Shown one piece after another: positions 21,549 to 33,013 of a stretch of DNA of 64,000 bases. The position numbers and the translations under genes are program-made. Numbering within the stretch: position 1 is the first letter of the stretch; every line of letters begins with the position of its first letter. Source of the DNA: Chaenocephalus aceratus (lineage: Eukaryota > Chordata > Actinopteri > Perciformes > Channichthyidae); contig JAMFTG010000144.1 of NCBI GenBank assembly GCA_023974075.1, positions 62,001-126,000 on the forward strand. Reading direction: 5' to 3'. Under the pieces are notes generated by a model. It was not told the DNA's origin. It saw only the letters and a list, made by a program, of their open reading frames with translations, and did not search any database.

Positions 21549-21905
21549 CAACATGCAGCCATGACGATGGAAGTGACCATTCATGAGACTTCTGAAGGCT
21601 CCTTTATATGTGAGACTGATGCAAAATCCACCTGCAACCTTCGCCTGGAGCAGAAACGACCTCCTGTGGCCGCAGTCTGGCAGAGAGGGTGCAGTGCTTA
21701 CGGTTTCAAAGACATGACCTCTACCTTAATGCCTCTACGAGTGTGAAGCATCCAACCAACATGGAGTAAACAACAACAGCTCTATGTGTAGTTGGCTTCA
21801 GGAAACGGCACTACTTGTTGGGTCTTATTAAGCCTTTTGAACATCCTGAGTGTCGCTGCTGTGGCAGCAGCAGGGTACCTTTATAAAATCTAGAAGGATT
21901 CATTG
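21549..21905 (+). pseudogene. Ig C2-type domain end and membrane segment remnant
   Basis: After catgcag (possible acceptor) a frame in the correct phase for gene 1 reads EVTIHETSEGSFICETDAK and on to CSAYGFKDMTSTLMPLRV, then stops. One base out of phase the text reads CLYECEASNQHG, the F-strand motif of a C2 Ig domain as in VCAM/ICAM-like proteins. It is followed by a membrane segment (TTCWVLLSLLNILSVAAVAA) broken by further small indels and a stop. The last 150 bases match 18257-18408 in inverted orientation. It is a damaged copy of an adhesion-type receptor end, or a decayed last part of gene 1. Confidence 0.45.
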
Positions 21906-22194
21906 ACCTTAAAAACAAAGAAATAATATAAAGATGTAAAACAACAATTTGGTAGTATAAATGTGCTGCAAAATGAAATAAATAGCAAAAGACTGTTTTT
22001 TATATTCTGCATCTGAGTGTGCAGGGGAACAGATTAAACAAGAAGCACACCTGTTCAGGTTCTATATCGTATAAGGCTCCCGCTCTAAGGCTAATCGCTA
22101 TTGTGGTAATCCCCTCTGCACGTGTGCAGCAACCTGAACGAACTTATTCCCCGCCCACCTATGACGTGGGCCCCACCTCCGGGCCTCACTTCCG

Positions 22195-22203
22195 TATAAA
22201 TAG
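22195..22203 (+). promoter_or_regulatory. TATA box of the DIRS-like element
   Basis: tataaatag lies downstream of ccgcccacc and tgacgtgg (GC-box and CRE-like). A transcription start about 30 bases later, near cctacaatccactcc, would fit a polymerase II promoter. Confidence 0.5.
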
Positions 22204-22796
22204 GAAGTAGGCCCTACAATCCACTCCTACGTTTTCTTCAGCACTCTCCGTTGCAGAAGCATTGACAGGAAAGTTCTTTAAGATCTACTTACTGAAAAGC
22301 CAAACAGTCCTCCTAAAAAAGCTTTGTTTTTTCTTGTAAGATGGAGACTGGGCAGGAAATTCAAGGCTGTGTCAGGGATTGACTCATATGCGGGTCGGGG
22401 CTACATCATGAGCTTTGACAGGCCACTCACAGTGTAGTCCTGCCTGGGAATAGAGCATGCAAACGATGCTCTCACTCCGGGCTATCAGTGCTTGCATTTG
22501 CCCATCTGCGCGCTGGCCCTCAGACAGCAGAGAGCGGACGCTCTTGCTGCTGCAGCTGCCGAGGACGATTGGCCCGTCCAGGAGGAGTACTCCGGGACCA
22601 AGCCCTTGATTTTCCTGGATCCCGAATGGCGGGCACGAGTCGGACGACTACGTCCCCTCCATTCAGGGATCACCGGGTGAGGAGTCCCCAATTAATCTCT
22701 CCCCTCCGGACGGAGGAGACAGGTTAGGGGACCCGGTGTAGGTCCGGTGTATGATCCCGTGATCCCTATCTTCGCCACCAACGGCGTTGCCGTCGA

Positions 22797-23860
22797 ATGG
22801 CGGGATTCTTCCTGGAACTTCCGGAGAGAATATCCAAGGCGGCCGTCTGGAGAAATCTCCCCGTTCCCCTAGCTCAGGAGAGCTCGCCTCCGGATGGACA
22901 TGTCAGGAGTGTTCTCCAGGGTACACAGGGTAAGGAGAGACCCGGTCTGGCACGCTTCCCGGCCATAAGGAAGTACCAGGAGGGGGGCGGCGGAGGACCC
23001 TGGAGCAATGAGTGCTCCGATAGGGACATACGTGCCCCTCACGAGAGTAGTGGGATTCACGGATGTAGGTTTTCCCCCGACCGTGCCTCCTCTAGAGCCG
23101 AACCTCACGGCGTTCTTTGGGGCTAGGCAGGCCAGCGCAGTTACCAGACGGCAACCCATGCTGGCTGCCACCAAAGAATCGGTTTGTCGCCCGACAGACG
23201 GACAGAATGCCCAGGTGGCGTTTCAGGCGTCAGCGGCGGCGAACAATATAGCGTTGCTGTCAACTTCCATGGTGGAAATTGTCAGAGCGGTCAAAAACTA
23301 TGTCCTCAGTGGAGGCTGAGGAGATAGGAAGGCGGCCAGTACTGCACTTACACTGTGCGCAGCAGTCGCAGTCTTGCAGGCGCGGATTGCGGCATGGGCG
23401 CGACAGGTTCACCGGTATCTCTGGCTACAGCAGGGGAATATACTGGAGGGTTAGGAAAGGATCTGCGGAGACCAATCAGTCCCGGACGGACTATTTGGAC
23501 CACAGTTCCACACCATGGTGGGAGACTATGACATCTGGCGGAAGAGCAGGGCAGATGACATAAGGCGTCACGCTAGCTGGCTTAGGGACAAACGGCCTCA
23601 GCGACAGCAGCAGCAGCAACGACAAGCACCCTCAGCCCCCACAACAGTCTCAACGGGGGCAGTGCGGACAGCGGCGAGAACAGCAACGGCGTCAGAATCG
23701 CCCTTCGGCAGCTGCAGTGGCTCCGTCCCAGGTCTCCGCTCCTCCGCCGCAGAGACAGGATCGCAGGCCACAAGCCGGAGGAGAAAGGAGAACCCCCGCT
23801 CCTGGTCTGCTCCTCCGAGTGAACCTCCGAGGAAGCAGAACCGAAGATGACTCTTTGGGG
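22797..23860 (+). pseudogene. DIRS gag-like region
   Basis: Plus frames in different registers cover the region. The best is 23008-23319, reading MSAPIGTYVPLTRVVGF, then GARQASAVTRRQPMLAATK and FQASAAANNIALLSTSMVEI. A Gln-rich block (cagcagcagcagcaac, about 23604) and Pro/Arg-rich tail follow. Gag-like proteins of DIRS elements package the RNA. The frames are broken by several indels, so no full protein is made. Confidence 0.5.
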
Positions 23861-23959
23861 GGGTTATATGGGAAGAGAGAATTGTTAATAAAAATGATTC
23901 AAACCTCAACAGTTTGTCGGTAGCAACTGTGTCCTCACGTATCCCCCACACTAGTCAGG

Positions 23960-24215
23960 GGCCGGCTGCCATTAATCTATTGATTAAAAGGCAGCAGGAT
24001 TTGTTGCTTAATCCTCTTCCTCTGCTTTTAACCTGTCGGTTAATAGACAGAGGGACTCGCCGTTTGAGCCAGCGGTTTCTAATCTGTCGGTTAGCAAACA
24101 GCTAGGCTCGCTGTATAAGCCTGCAGTATTTAACCAGTCGGTTATAAGACAGCAGGGCTTTACATTTAAATCGGCCGCTTCTATCCTTTCGGGTAACAAG
24201 CAGCGCGGTTTTTCC
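23960..24215 (+). repeat. Degenerate tandem repeat of about 60 bp in the DIRS element
   Basis: The motif tcggttaa/tcggttag/tcggttat/tcgggtaa recurs about every 57-60 bases, each followed by a/g-acagcrg and a Lys/Pro-coding block. In one plus frame this gives LSVNRQ, LSVSKQLGSLYKPAV, QSVIRQQGF and LSGNKQRGF, a roughly 20-residue protein repeat. Confidence 0.65.
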
Positions 24216-24608
24216 TCTGTCTCAGTTGTGCCTACACACAGTCATATTAAGCCTAGCGCGCCTATTACGCACGAGGTGAAAAGCACTGCACACACCTCCG
24301 CGAGTTGGAGCATAAATCCGCCCTCAGGGTCCTGAAGCTTTTTCCTAAACAGAGACAGGATGAGAGTCGGTGTGTGATGCAGCGTGTGCACAGCCCTTTA
24401 GGGGCGGGGCCCCCCTTGGGTTGCTTCACAAGCAACGGCGGCGAGGGCTCTGGCATGGCTTGTCACCAGGACTACCACAGCACAACAAAAACAGGTACGC
24501 CCGCTCTCAGAGCTAAACGTCTATGTTTAATGGACGAATGGATGAGCAGGGCTGATCAGCAGAGGGTACTCTCTGCAATTTGCCTTACCCCCCTGCAGTT
24601 CGAGGGTG

Positions 24609-24857
24609 TCAGGGTTTAGTGCTAGTATCCTGTTAGCTGTTTGTGTTTTAGTATTTTGTCTATCGGTCTTTTGATGGTAATTACATACTCTCTCTCTCTC
24701 CAGGTGTCGGCACTTTCCTGTCCATGTGGCACCTGCTAGACTGATTGTGTTCCCGCCCCCGATTGTGTCCACCTGTTGCCCCATTACATAATGTTGGTAT
24801 ATTTAGTCCTTCTCTCCCTTTGTTTCTGGTGTTGGTTCGTCTTGTATTGTCGTTAGT
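24609..24857 (+). mobile_element. Partial gypsy-type LTR inserted in the DIRS element
   Basis: Shares with the LTR at 57768-58216 the layout cccgcccccgattgtgtcc, acctgttgccc, atatttagtcct and ggttcgtcttgt. It interrupts DIRS coding sequence, which stops at LTPLQFEG and resumes at ELRKLLLKRAISRVPQG. It is a different subfamily from the element at 53104. Confidence 0.5.
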
Positions 24858-25445
24858 CAGAGCTGCGGAAACTCCTGTTAAAGAGAGCAATCTCCAGGGT
24901 TCCGCAAGGGGATGAAAATCAGGGGTTTTACTCCCGTTATTTTCTGATCCCGAAAAAGACCAGGGGGATGAGACCCATCCTAGATCTGTCAGCATTCAAC
25001 AGAGTGAATTAACAGAAAAAGGCCGTTTTCACATGCTGACAATCAAACAGGTAATGGAGTGTGTGCACCAGGGAGATTGGTGCACCTCCATAGACCTGAA
25101 AGATGATTACTTCCACATAACCATCATCCCAAACACAGGAAATTCCTGCGGTTTTCATTCATTCATTCATTCATCCCCTCGGCAGAGTGACGTCCCACAC
25201 CTCGGTGTTTATGGACGCATCGCTCTCGGGGTGGGGGGAACATGCATGTCGCAGGCAGTGGGGGGACAGTGGCCGCCTCACATGTCCCTTCATATAAACA
25301 CGCTGGAATTACTCGCCGTATGGAGAGTAATCCAGCACTTTGCCCCGTTGCTGTGGAATCAATCATGTGTTGATTCGATCGAACAGACAACAAGACGGCG
25401 GCAGCCTACATAAATCGTCAGGGAGGTGTACGATCAGAGCAGCTG
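24858..25445 (+). pseudogene. DIRS reverse transcriptase/RNase H remnant
   Basis: Reads AISRVPQGDENQGFYSRYFL, then RGMRPILDLSAFNRVN, a stop, then GDWCTSIDLKDDYFHITI: the first RT motifs with the catalytic Asp of SIDLKD. The middle of the RT, with the second Asp pair, is deleted. The text then jumps to SHTSVFMDASLSGWGG and INTLELLAVWRVIQHF, the RNase H domain, and ends near AAAYINRQGGVRSEQL. It is clearly dead. Confidence 0.75.
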
Positions 25446-25502
25446 CTGAAACACAGCCAGACGGCTTTTTTTGTAGAATAAATAGGGATTGTGTTTTATA
25501 AT

Positions 25503-27480
25503 TACTGCCCCCAAACCTCTGCACAGTAACTTAAATAAGGTAACACCAATGAACAGTAAAGAATATCGAGGGAATTCTGATCAATAATCTGTTTTGCCTT
25601 GTTTAATATTGCAATACTTCTTGAGACTTTGGAATGAATATGTTTTATGTGTGGTTTCCAGCTCAGTTTCTCATCAATTGTGATTCCAAGGAATTTATGT
25701 TCTTTAACTCTCTCAATGAAAATCCCATCTATCTTAATGGATGCTAGTGTATTGATATTTCCAAATATGATTAATGTTGTTTTATTCAAGTTTAATGATA
25801 ACTTATTACTGTTTAGCCATAACTTTAGTTTGCATATTTCACCTGTGATCTCTTCCAATAGTAGCTGTACATTGTCCCCAAACAAAAGATATTAGTGTCA
25901 TCAGCAAACAAAACAAACTTGAGTACTGTCGAGACATTGCACATTTCATTAATATACATAATAAATAGTTTCGGCCCCAATACTGACCCCTGGGGGACAC
26001 CACATGTAATGTCCAAATATGAAGAACAACACTCTCCCAGCTTCACAAACTGTTGCCTGTTGGTTAAATAACTCCTTACCCATTCCAAAACTACACCCCT
26101 GATTCCATAATGTTCCAGTTTCTTTATTAATATGTCATGATTAATTGTGTCAAATGCTTTTTTTAGGTCAATGAATATTCCAATGGCATGTTTATTTTGG
26201 TCAATTGAGCTAGTAATTTCTTCAATTGAGTCTATTAAAGCCATCGATGTTGATCTATTGGCTCTGAATCCGTATTGAATTTCGGTGAGAAGTTTGTGTT
26301 TTTCTATGAAATTGTCTGTTATTAAAAAGCTTTTCAAGAATATTTGAGAATGTGTGGTAGAAATGGGACAGGTCTGTAGTTTGTGAAGTGATGTTTGTTC
26401 CCAGCTTTGAACAAAGGTATGACTTTTGCTATTTTAATTTTGTTAGGAAATGCACAAGTTTGGAATGATAAGTTACATATGTATGTGAATGGTTTTGAAA
26501 TAACATCTAAAACCTTTTTCAATACAGTCATGTCAATGTCATCACAATCGGTAGATTTTTTTTTTTACATTTTGTTACAATATCAACTACTTCCCTTTCA
26601 TCCACTGCTGTGAGGAACATTGAGAAAGGATTAAGTTTTATTTAGTTTTCCAGCTTTTTTTCTGATGTTCCTCCATCAGGGATTTTGCCTGAATTCAGGT
26701 CCAACATTACAAAGAAATCCTTGAAACTGTGGATACAACATCCATATTTTCCTTATCCTGTCAATGAAGTCGTTGTGGGATAACTCCTTTTTCTAGACCC
26801 ATTTTTTTATAATATATTCAGTATGCTCCATATTCCTTTAGTGTTGTTTTTATTTTTGTCTAGTATTTTCCGATAGTATTCACTTTGCAGGTCCTTATTA
26901 TATAATGTTAATTTAGTTTTATATTTTTTATATCTAATCTCTGTCTCTTTTGTTTTATTTCGCATGAAATCTCTATACAATGAATTTTTCTTTTTACAGG
27001 CATTTTGTAAACCCCTTGTGATCCATGGACATTCTACATATTTCATTTTTCTACTATTTGACAATTGGGCAGTATGTATTAATGATAAAAAAAATGCTCT
27101 CAATAATTGATCATATGCACTGTCAATATGTTTCTTTGTATAAATCATCCCATCTTTGTGCCAGTAAAGCATTTTTTAAAGCGTTCATTGCTTCTTCTGA
27201 TCCAACTCGTCTGTATTGAATAGCATTGTCCGGCATGTTATTAATGTAGTTTCTGTCATAAACTGCAAATACTGGTAGGTGGTCACTTATATCAGTTATT
27301 AAGAGTCCACTTACTGTAGCCTATTGTTTTCTATGTCATTTGTGAATATATTGTCTGTGAGAGTAGCACAGTGCGATGTGATTTTGCTGGGTCTATTAAT
27401 TTTTGGATATAAACTCATACTGTACATTGTGTTGATAAATTCTTCTGTCATGCTGTGATTATTTGAATTTAGAAGGTGTT
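25503..27480 (-). pseudogene. Jockey/I-type LINE ORF2, truncated and frameshifted
   Basis: On the minus strand from 27480 the order is the end of an apurinic-type endonuclease (SDHLPVFAVYDRNYINN), a linker (27172-26807), and RT motifs: TNYRPV, QYGFRANRSTSMALID, IGIFIDLKKAFDTINHD, CGVPQGSVLGP and LFADDTNIF. A C-terminal part (LNSNKLSLNLNKTTLIIFG, HKFLGITIDEKLSW) follows and stops at WGQ. The enzyme would nick target DNA and reverse-transcribe the element RNA. Frame changes near 26530, 26334 and 25880 and a missing 3' end make it inactive. The clade is uncertain (I/Nimb or Jockey). Confidence 0.8.
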
Positions 27481-27974
27481 ATGGAAATCTTAGACCTGTT
27501 CTCAGTCTGACTGGAGAGGACTCTCCCTCCACATCATTGTAGAAACATCTTCTAATATCTGTTAGAGCAGCTAGCACCAGATGCTAATAACAACAGCGCG
27601 TACCGGTGCACCCTCCCTCTCTCCCTCGCTCGCTCCCACGCTCACTCACACTTTGGCTGTGAGCTGCGGGTGCCAGATAAGCCAACATCCCCCATTTTCA
27701 TCACTTACAGCGCCCATCGTACAGGGCAAATGAAAAGTGTAACCGGGATGAAAAGGGTGTTACATTTACTTAATTATGAATGTTGTTACATCAAGGCCGA
27801 ACGTTAGGATGAGCACCAAAGGTCAAAAGATGTGTTTTCCTCCCAGAGCTGTCAGCGCAGCGCAGGCCCGGTTCTACGGGGCTGCATAAGGGTGCATTGC
27901 ACCCTCAGTTGAGTCGTTATGCACCCTCATTTGAAAAATGAAAACATGATTATGTACAATAACAATAATAATAG
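27481..27974. other. Spacer with a possible hAT-like end
   Basis: gctagcaccagatgctaata near 27570 recurs in part near 46630 inside another hAT element. The block cccggttctacggggctg at 27868 followed by repeated gcaccctca resembles a hAT end. No gene is seen. Confidence 0.3.
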
Positions 27975-28144
27975 AAGAAGAGAAGAAGAAGAAGAAGAAG
28001 AAGAAGAAGAAGAAGAAGAAGAAAAGAAGAAGAGAAGAAGAAAGAAGAGAAAGAAGAAGAAGAAGAGAAGAAGAAGAAGAAGAAGAAGAGAAGAAGAAGA
28101 GAAGAAGAAGAAGAAGAGAGAAGAAGAAGAAGAAGAAGAAGAAG
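27975..28144. repeat. (GAA)n microsatellite abutting the Tx1-type LINE
   Basis: About 170 bases of gaa/gag triplets. On the minus strand this is a (TTC)n tract that directly follows the 3' end of the LINE at 28150-33048. Confidence 0.95.
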
Positions 28145-28352
28145 ATTTTTGATTTTTAAAACACATTTTATTTGCATTTGTTTTAAACATACACCCACCC
28201 TGCAAAAGAATCGGAAAAAAACTAATACATTACACAATCAAATAAATAAACAGATTTTCATGACTACCAAATAAATATCATTTGAAAAGCGTTTTACCCA
28301 TTTAAAAACATCCTCTTTTACACACTTTAAAAACAAAAACTACACCTATCCT

Positions 28353-31300
28353 TTAAAACTTCAATATGAGAGAGTCATTCTCCCCCAGCGAGCACAGAAC
28401 CCGCCCCACAGCCCACACATCCAGAAACCCCTGCAGATGATTGATCAGCGTATAGTACGCATGCTCCACCCTCAGACGCGCTGCCACCAGCCCCCTCAGA
28501 CAGAGCACTGCATCCGTCCATCCCACTCCAGCAAGTTGGTTCTTCCTACTTTTCCAGATTGCTAATTTTGCATTAGCAAACAAAAAATTCATCAACAGTA
28601 GGGTTTCCTTCTTTTTCAGGATGTATTTGGGGCCATGGACAAAAAGTGGTATGGAGAAAACCTCCCCGAACCCTTCCACCCACCCCTGTAACATTTTTTT
28701 AAGACCAGCCAATCTGGGACAGGACACGACTAAATGCTCCAATGTTTCTGCCATAAAACAGAACGGACAGCCTCCCCTTGTGCCTGGGTCAAAATGAGCT
28801 CTGTATTTGTTAGTGGCTATTGCACCGTGTATAATTCTCCATTGGATGTCAGCCATCCTTTTCTCAACCGGAGATTTATACAGGATCCGCCAGCTGCTCT
28901 GAGGGGAAGAGCCCAAGCCAAACACATCCGTCCACCTCGACTCTCTGACGCCTGCAAGCGAGCTGAGGTTTAAGACCTTTACACAGCTAAGGTATAGCTT
29001 CTTCCCATTGCAGGAGCTGAACTTTGCAGGTGTTAGAGTCCCCAGTGATAGCAGGAGACCCTCCTCCTCTCTCCATTCCCCCACCGCAGGACCCACACTC
29101 AAGGCAGGAAAAACATAATCATGTCCCTTTCTCCACTGGTCAGCCAGATCTGCATCCAGAGCAAAAGTCAGGTGGGATGGCGACAGCGACTGCCACACCT
29201 CATCTACCAGGTTCTCCAGAACTCGGGTTGATCGAATGCCCGTCACCTCAGCCAGTTTTTCCATAGAGACCCCCGTCAAATGGCCAAGTTTTATCACTCC
29301 CGCTTCAATGAACGCATTTTTTAGGGTGGCTGAAGAGAAAAGGGTTCCAGAAAGAAAACCAGTGTCAAACAGTGGCTCCTCAAACAGCCACATCCCAGGC
29401 CGGGGGTCGGGTGGTCTGGTAAAACTCAGAATCTTCCAGGCATTGATGACTGAGCAGTAAAAAGGTGTAAGTCCAGTTATCTTGTACGCAGGGGCCTTCA
29501 GCAGAAACAGGTGTTTATCAAAACCAAAGCCCCCCGCCCTCCAGAGCAACAGCCGGGCCATAGCCAGCCAGCAGGGAGAGGCACCATACAGCAGCCGCTG
29601 AGCTGCCTGCAGTCTAAAAGCAGCAGTCCTTGCAGTAATGTCCACGAGGCCCTGCCCCCCCTCTGCCACAGGCAGGTACAGGACCGATGCTGGCACCCAG
29701 TGATGACCCGACCAGAAGAAATCCACGGAGCCGCTGCAGTTGTTTCATGAGGCCCAGCGGTGGGGTTAACACCTGCAGTCTGTGCCACAGAGACGAGGCA
29801 ACCAGATTGTTGGCCACAAGAACTCTTCCCCTGTAGGACAGCTGGGGGAGCAGCCATTTCCATTTGGCTAATTTTGCTTGCACCTTTCCCAGCAATCCCT
29901 CCCAGTTCTGTGTCACCATGTCCTCAGACCCCAACCAAACTCCCAGGACTTTTAAACCCTTGTTTCCCCAGCTAAGGTTACCAGGAAGACTGGGCCTATT
30001 TGCAAGACTCCACTGACCTACCAAAACTGCCTCACTCTTCTCCCAGTTCACTTTGGCTGAAGTAGCCTTCCTGTACAAAGCTAAACTGTCCTGGAGCTCC
30101 TGGATATCATCAGCATAAGCTGATACAACCACCGGGGGGGCCTGAGCTGACTCTGGCAGACACAGGCCCCTCAGCCGGTTTCTAAGTCTGCACAAAAGCG
30201 GCTCGATGGCAATACTATATAATAGGCCTGAGATAGGGCAGCCCTGCCTGATCCCCCTTTTAACTGGTACAGGTCTGCTCAGCCCTCCCCCACCTTCACA
30301 ACACAACATGCATCACTGTACAAACACTTCACCCAGGACAAAAAATGCTCCCCAACACCAAAAGCCTGCAATGTGGCAGCCAGAAACGTGTGATCCACAC
30401 GATCAAACGCCTTCTCCTGGTCAATAGAAATAATACCAACATTTATATCATACAGTTTACAAACATCAAAAGTGTCTCTCATCAAAAACTAATTGTCCAC
30501 AATTGATCTGCCAGGGATGCAATATGTCTGATCAGGACCGATAAGAAGTTCGATAAAAACCTTCAATCTGTTAGCTAAGACCTTTGACAGTATCTTATAG
30601 TCCGTACACAGGAGAGCCACAGGTCTCCAGTTCTTCAGCAGGGTTAGATCTCCTTTCTTAGGCAACAGTGAGATCACTGCACGCCTACAGGAAGCTGGAA
30701 GAGTCCCTTTCCCAAAGGACTCCATCAATACTTCTAGCAAGTCATGTCCCAGAATACTCCAGAAATGTTTAAAAAAGTCTGCAGGTAAACCGTCTATGCC
30801 GGGAGCCTTGCCGGAGGCCATCTGTGTCACCGCAGAGGTCAGTTCCTCCAGCGTAATGTCAGAGCCCAGGGTGTCACTTTCGGCTGGACTCAGCTGTGGA
30901 AGACCCTGAAGAAGTTCATCAGCAGCTTCCACGTCACAACCTTCAGCTTTGAACAGGTCCGTGTAGAAGGACACTGCATGCCTCCTCATCTCAGCAGGTT
31001 CAGAGGTGACCTGTCCATCGGGGAGACGCAGACATACCATCTGCTTCCTTTGGCCCACAGACCTCTCCAGGTTGAAGAAAAAGGTGGTTGGTGCATCAAT
31101 GTCTCTCATGGAAGTGAAACGGGCTCTGATCAGAGCTCCCTTGGCCTTCTCCTGAAGAACACAGTTAAGCTGTTGTTGTTTTAGGAGGGACTGTTCTATA
31201 TTTCGAGCAGACACACTCTCTAACTCTCTGATCTCCCTCTCTAACGGCTCTATAGCTCTCCTAATGTTTGCAGTGAGTAGGCTGTATACTGTTGGCAGAA

Positions 31301-32266
31301 CACTCTAATCTGAGCCTGTCCTACCTCCCACCACTGACTCAGGGGGGGAAAAGACTCTTTCTTTGATTTCCAGTTGATCCAAAATAATTTAAAATTCTCA
31401 CAAAAAGTCAAATCTTGTAAAATGTTAACATTAAACTGCCAGAACGATCTCGGTTTCTCTGTGTTGGATAAAACCAAATCTAAAGAGACTAGCTGATGGT
31501 CTGTGAAACCAACCGGTTGGATGTGACAGTTCACTGCACGAGTAATAGAAGAAGCAGACATGTAAAATCTGTCTAGCCTGGCTGCACTGACGCCCCCATC
31601 TAGCATTCTCATGCAGGTGTATTGTTTAACAGAGGGGTGTTTCATCCTCCACACATCCACTAAGTCAGCCTCTCTTATCACCTGTGACAGTAAAAGGGAC
31701 GACTGAGGATGCGGCTCCCGTCCTATTCTGTCTAAAGTGACATTAGTGCAAGCGTTCCAGTCCCCCCCCAGTATCACACACTCCCCCTGTACACTAGTGT
31801 CTAACTCGTCTTTTAATAACTGAAACACAGATACACGTGCAGGGCCCTGATTGGGTGCATAAACATTAATAAAAGTGAAAAATAACTCTAACAGTTCCAC
31901 CTTCACCATCAAGGCTCTACCTGCCACTATCTCTGTGCTGGATACAATCTTAACATTTAGAGAGGGGGAGAAAAAAACAGCTACTCCAGCACTAAGGTTT
32001 GAGCCATGACTGAGTACATACTGACCCCCCCACCACATCCCCCAGTCCGTCTCATTCAGGCTATCACTGTGCGTTTCCTGCAGAAATATCACATCTAATT
32101 TTTTCTGATTAAAGACCTCCAGCACTAAAGCTCTTTTCTGTGCACTTCTACCCCCGTTAATGTTTAAAGAAGCAACCCTTAAAGCCTGCATTAGAGGAAG
32201 GAGATAGAGAAAAAGAACAGACGGGTACACACAGCAGAGAGGAAACACCCAGTGTTGCATGATCAT
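28353..32266 (-). pseudogene. Tx1 LINE ORF2: endonuclease, reverse transcriptase, C-terminal zinc finger
   Basis: The N-terminal endonuclease (32200-31400) shows LRVASLNINGGRSAQKR, the QETHSD block, GGDWNACTNV and FTDHQLVSLDL, covering the catalytic Asn, Glu, Asp and His. The RT (31000-29900) shows KAPGIDGLPADFF, NWRPVALLCTDYKILSKV, IISIDQEKAFDRVDH, GIRQGCPISG and SAYADDIQ. The C-terminal part (29726-28353) ends with C-x2-C-x8-H-x4-C (CPFCFMAETLEHLVVSC). Breaks: a frame change near 31250, TAG just after SIVDN at 30489, a frame change near 30295, a short deletion after AYADD, and a frame change near 29720. The motifs are otherwise well preserved, so the copy is fairly young but dead. Confidence 0.88.
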
Positions 32267-32293
32267 GCTGAAATTATTTAGACCTTTTCAGTT

Positions 32294-32962
32294 TCACCCT
32301 TTTTTGCTTCCTTTCCGAACTTTTCTCATATTAGTTACATGCTTCCTGAGACGATAGCGTCTCTTTTCATCCAGCAGGTCTAACCCTACAACTTTCTGAA
32401 GAGTGCTCACTGTGTGAAGAAACTTGTTAGTGTCAGGGAAAAAGTCTCTCACTTCCACTGCCTTGCCAAAGGACTCATCTAAAAAGACATTAATCTCTTC
32501 CAAAGAATATATCTCTGCGTTATGAGAGAGACTATCTGCAACTGAAACACAGTCAGAATCCCCCTCACCGTCTGTGTCCATCTCTGTCACCTCATTATTG
32601 TCTGCAGCCTGTTGAAGCTCTTTTTGCCTCCCAGAACCAGACGGCAGCTCCTGCTGTGTGCCAACAGCCTCCACGTGTCCCACAGCCCCGGTCCTCACCT
32701 GTCCCGCTACATCATCTCCCACCCGTGTACCTGTTTCCACATGTTCTCCTCTCACACTCACCACATTCTCTACAATCCCTGTTTCATCGCTCACGATATT
32801 CATCTCTACTTCATCCGCAGCCCCTGGGACCCCGGCGGGTGCAACAGCAGCCCCCGCGACACCGGGCTCCGGGGCCGCCGACCCAGCGGCCCCGGCCGCC
32901 CCGGCCGCCCCAGCGACTGGCTCGGCGGCCCCGGGCTCGGCGGCCCCGGGCTCGGCCGCCAC
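32294..32962 (-). CDS. Tx1 LINE ORF1 C-terminal part
   Basis: A 222-codon frame begins in an Ala/Glu/Pro/Gly-rich block (repeats of AAEPGAAEP type) produced by GC-rich repeats, followed by an acidic middle with TEMDTDGEGDSDCVSVADSL. It ends in a basic helical tail (KRRYRLRKHVTNMRKVRKG). ORF1 proteins of this group bind the element RNA; the usual zinc knuckles are not present, so the N-terminal half of ORF1 is missing. It lies 27 bases before ORF2. Start codon uncertain because the 5' end is truncated. Confidence 0.55.
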   Translation of the reverse strand: MAAEPGAAEPGAAEPVAGAAGAAGAAGSAAPEPGVAGAAVAPAGVPGAADEVEMNIVSDETGIVENVVSVRGEHVETGTRVGDDVAGQVRTGAVGHVEAVGTQQELPSGSGRQKELQQAADNNEVTEMDTDGEGDSDCVSVADSLSHNAEIYSLEEINVFLDESFGKAVEVRDFFPDTNKFLHTVSTLQKVVGLDLLDEKRRYRLRKHVTNMRKVRKGSKKG

Positions 32963-33013
32963 GGGCTCGGCGGCCCCGAGCCCGTGGCGGCCGAGCCCGG
33001 GGCCGCCGAGCCC
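32933..33013. repeat. Perfect 36-bp inverted repeat of nearly pure GC
   Basis: Bases 32933-32968 are the exact reverse complement of 32978-33013, with a 9-base loop ggcggcccc. The unit is built from gggctcggcgg and ggctcggccgcc blocks. It lies at the 5' boundary of the Tx1 LINE. Confidence 0.95.

Larger units (their letters stand above)
22100..25470 (+). mobile_element. DIRS-like retroelement, degenerate
   Basis: The element has a promoter with TATA box at its 5' side, a gag-like region rich in Ala and Gln (22800-23850), a repeat-rich region (23960-24215), then a DIRS-type reverse transcriptase start (24858-25150) and RNase H (25190-25440). DIRS elements copy through RNA but integrate by a tyrosine recombinase; no recombinase is seen here. 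Many frameshifts are present and an LTR fragment interrupts it at 24609-24857. Confidence 0.7.

Noticed and set aside
22869..23174. Minus-strand frames over the DIRS gag region (also 23598-23951)
   Set aside because: Antisense shadows of a GC-rich region; the plus frames match DIRS-type proteins.
27919..28237. Glu/Lys/Arg-rich and Ser/Leu/Phe-rich frames at 27919-28237 and 49605-50081
   Set aside because: Products of (GAA)n tracts.
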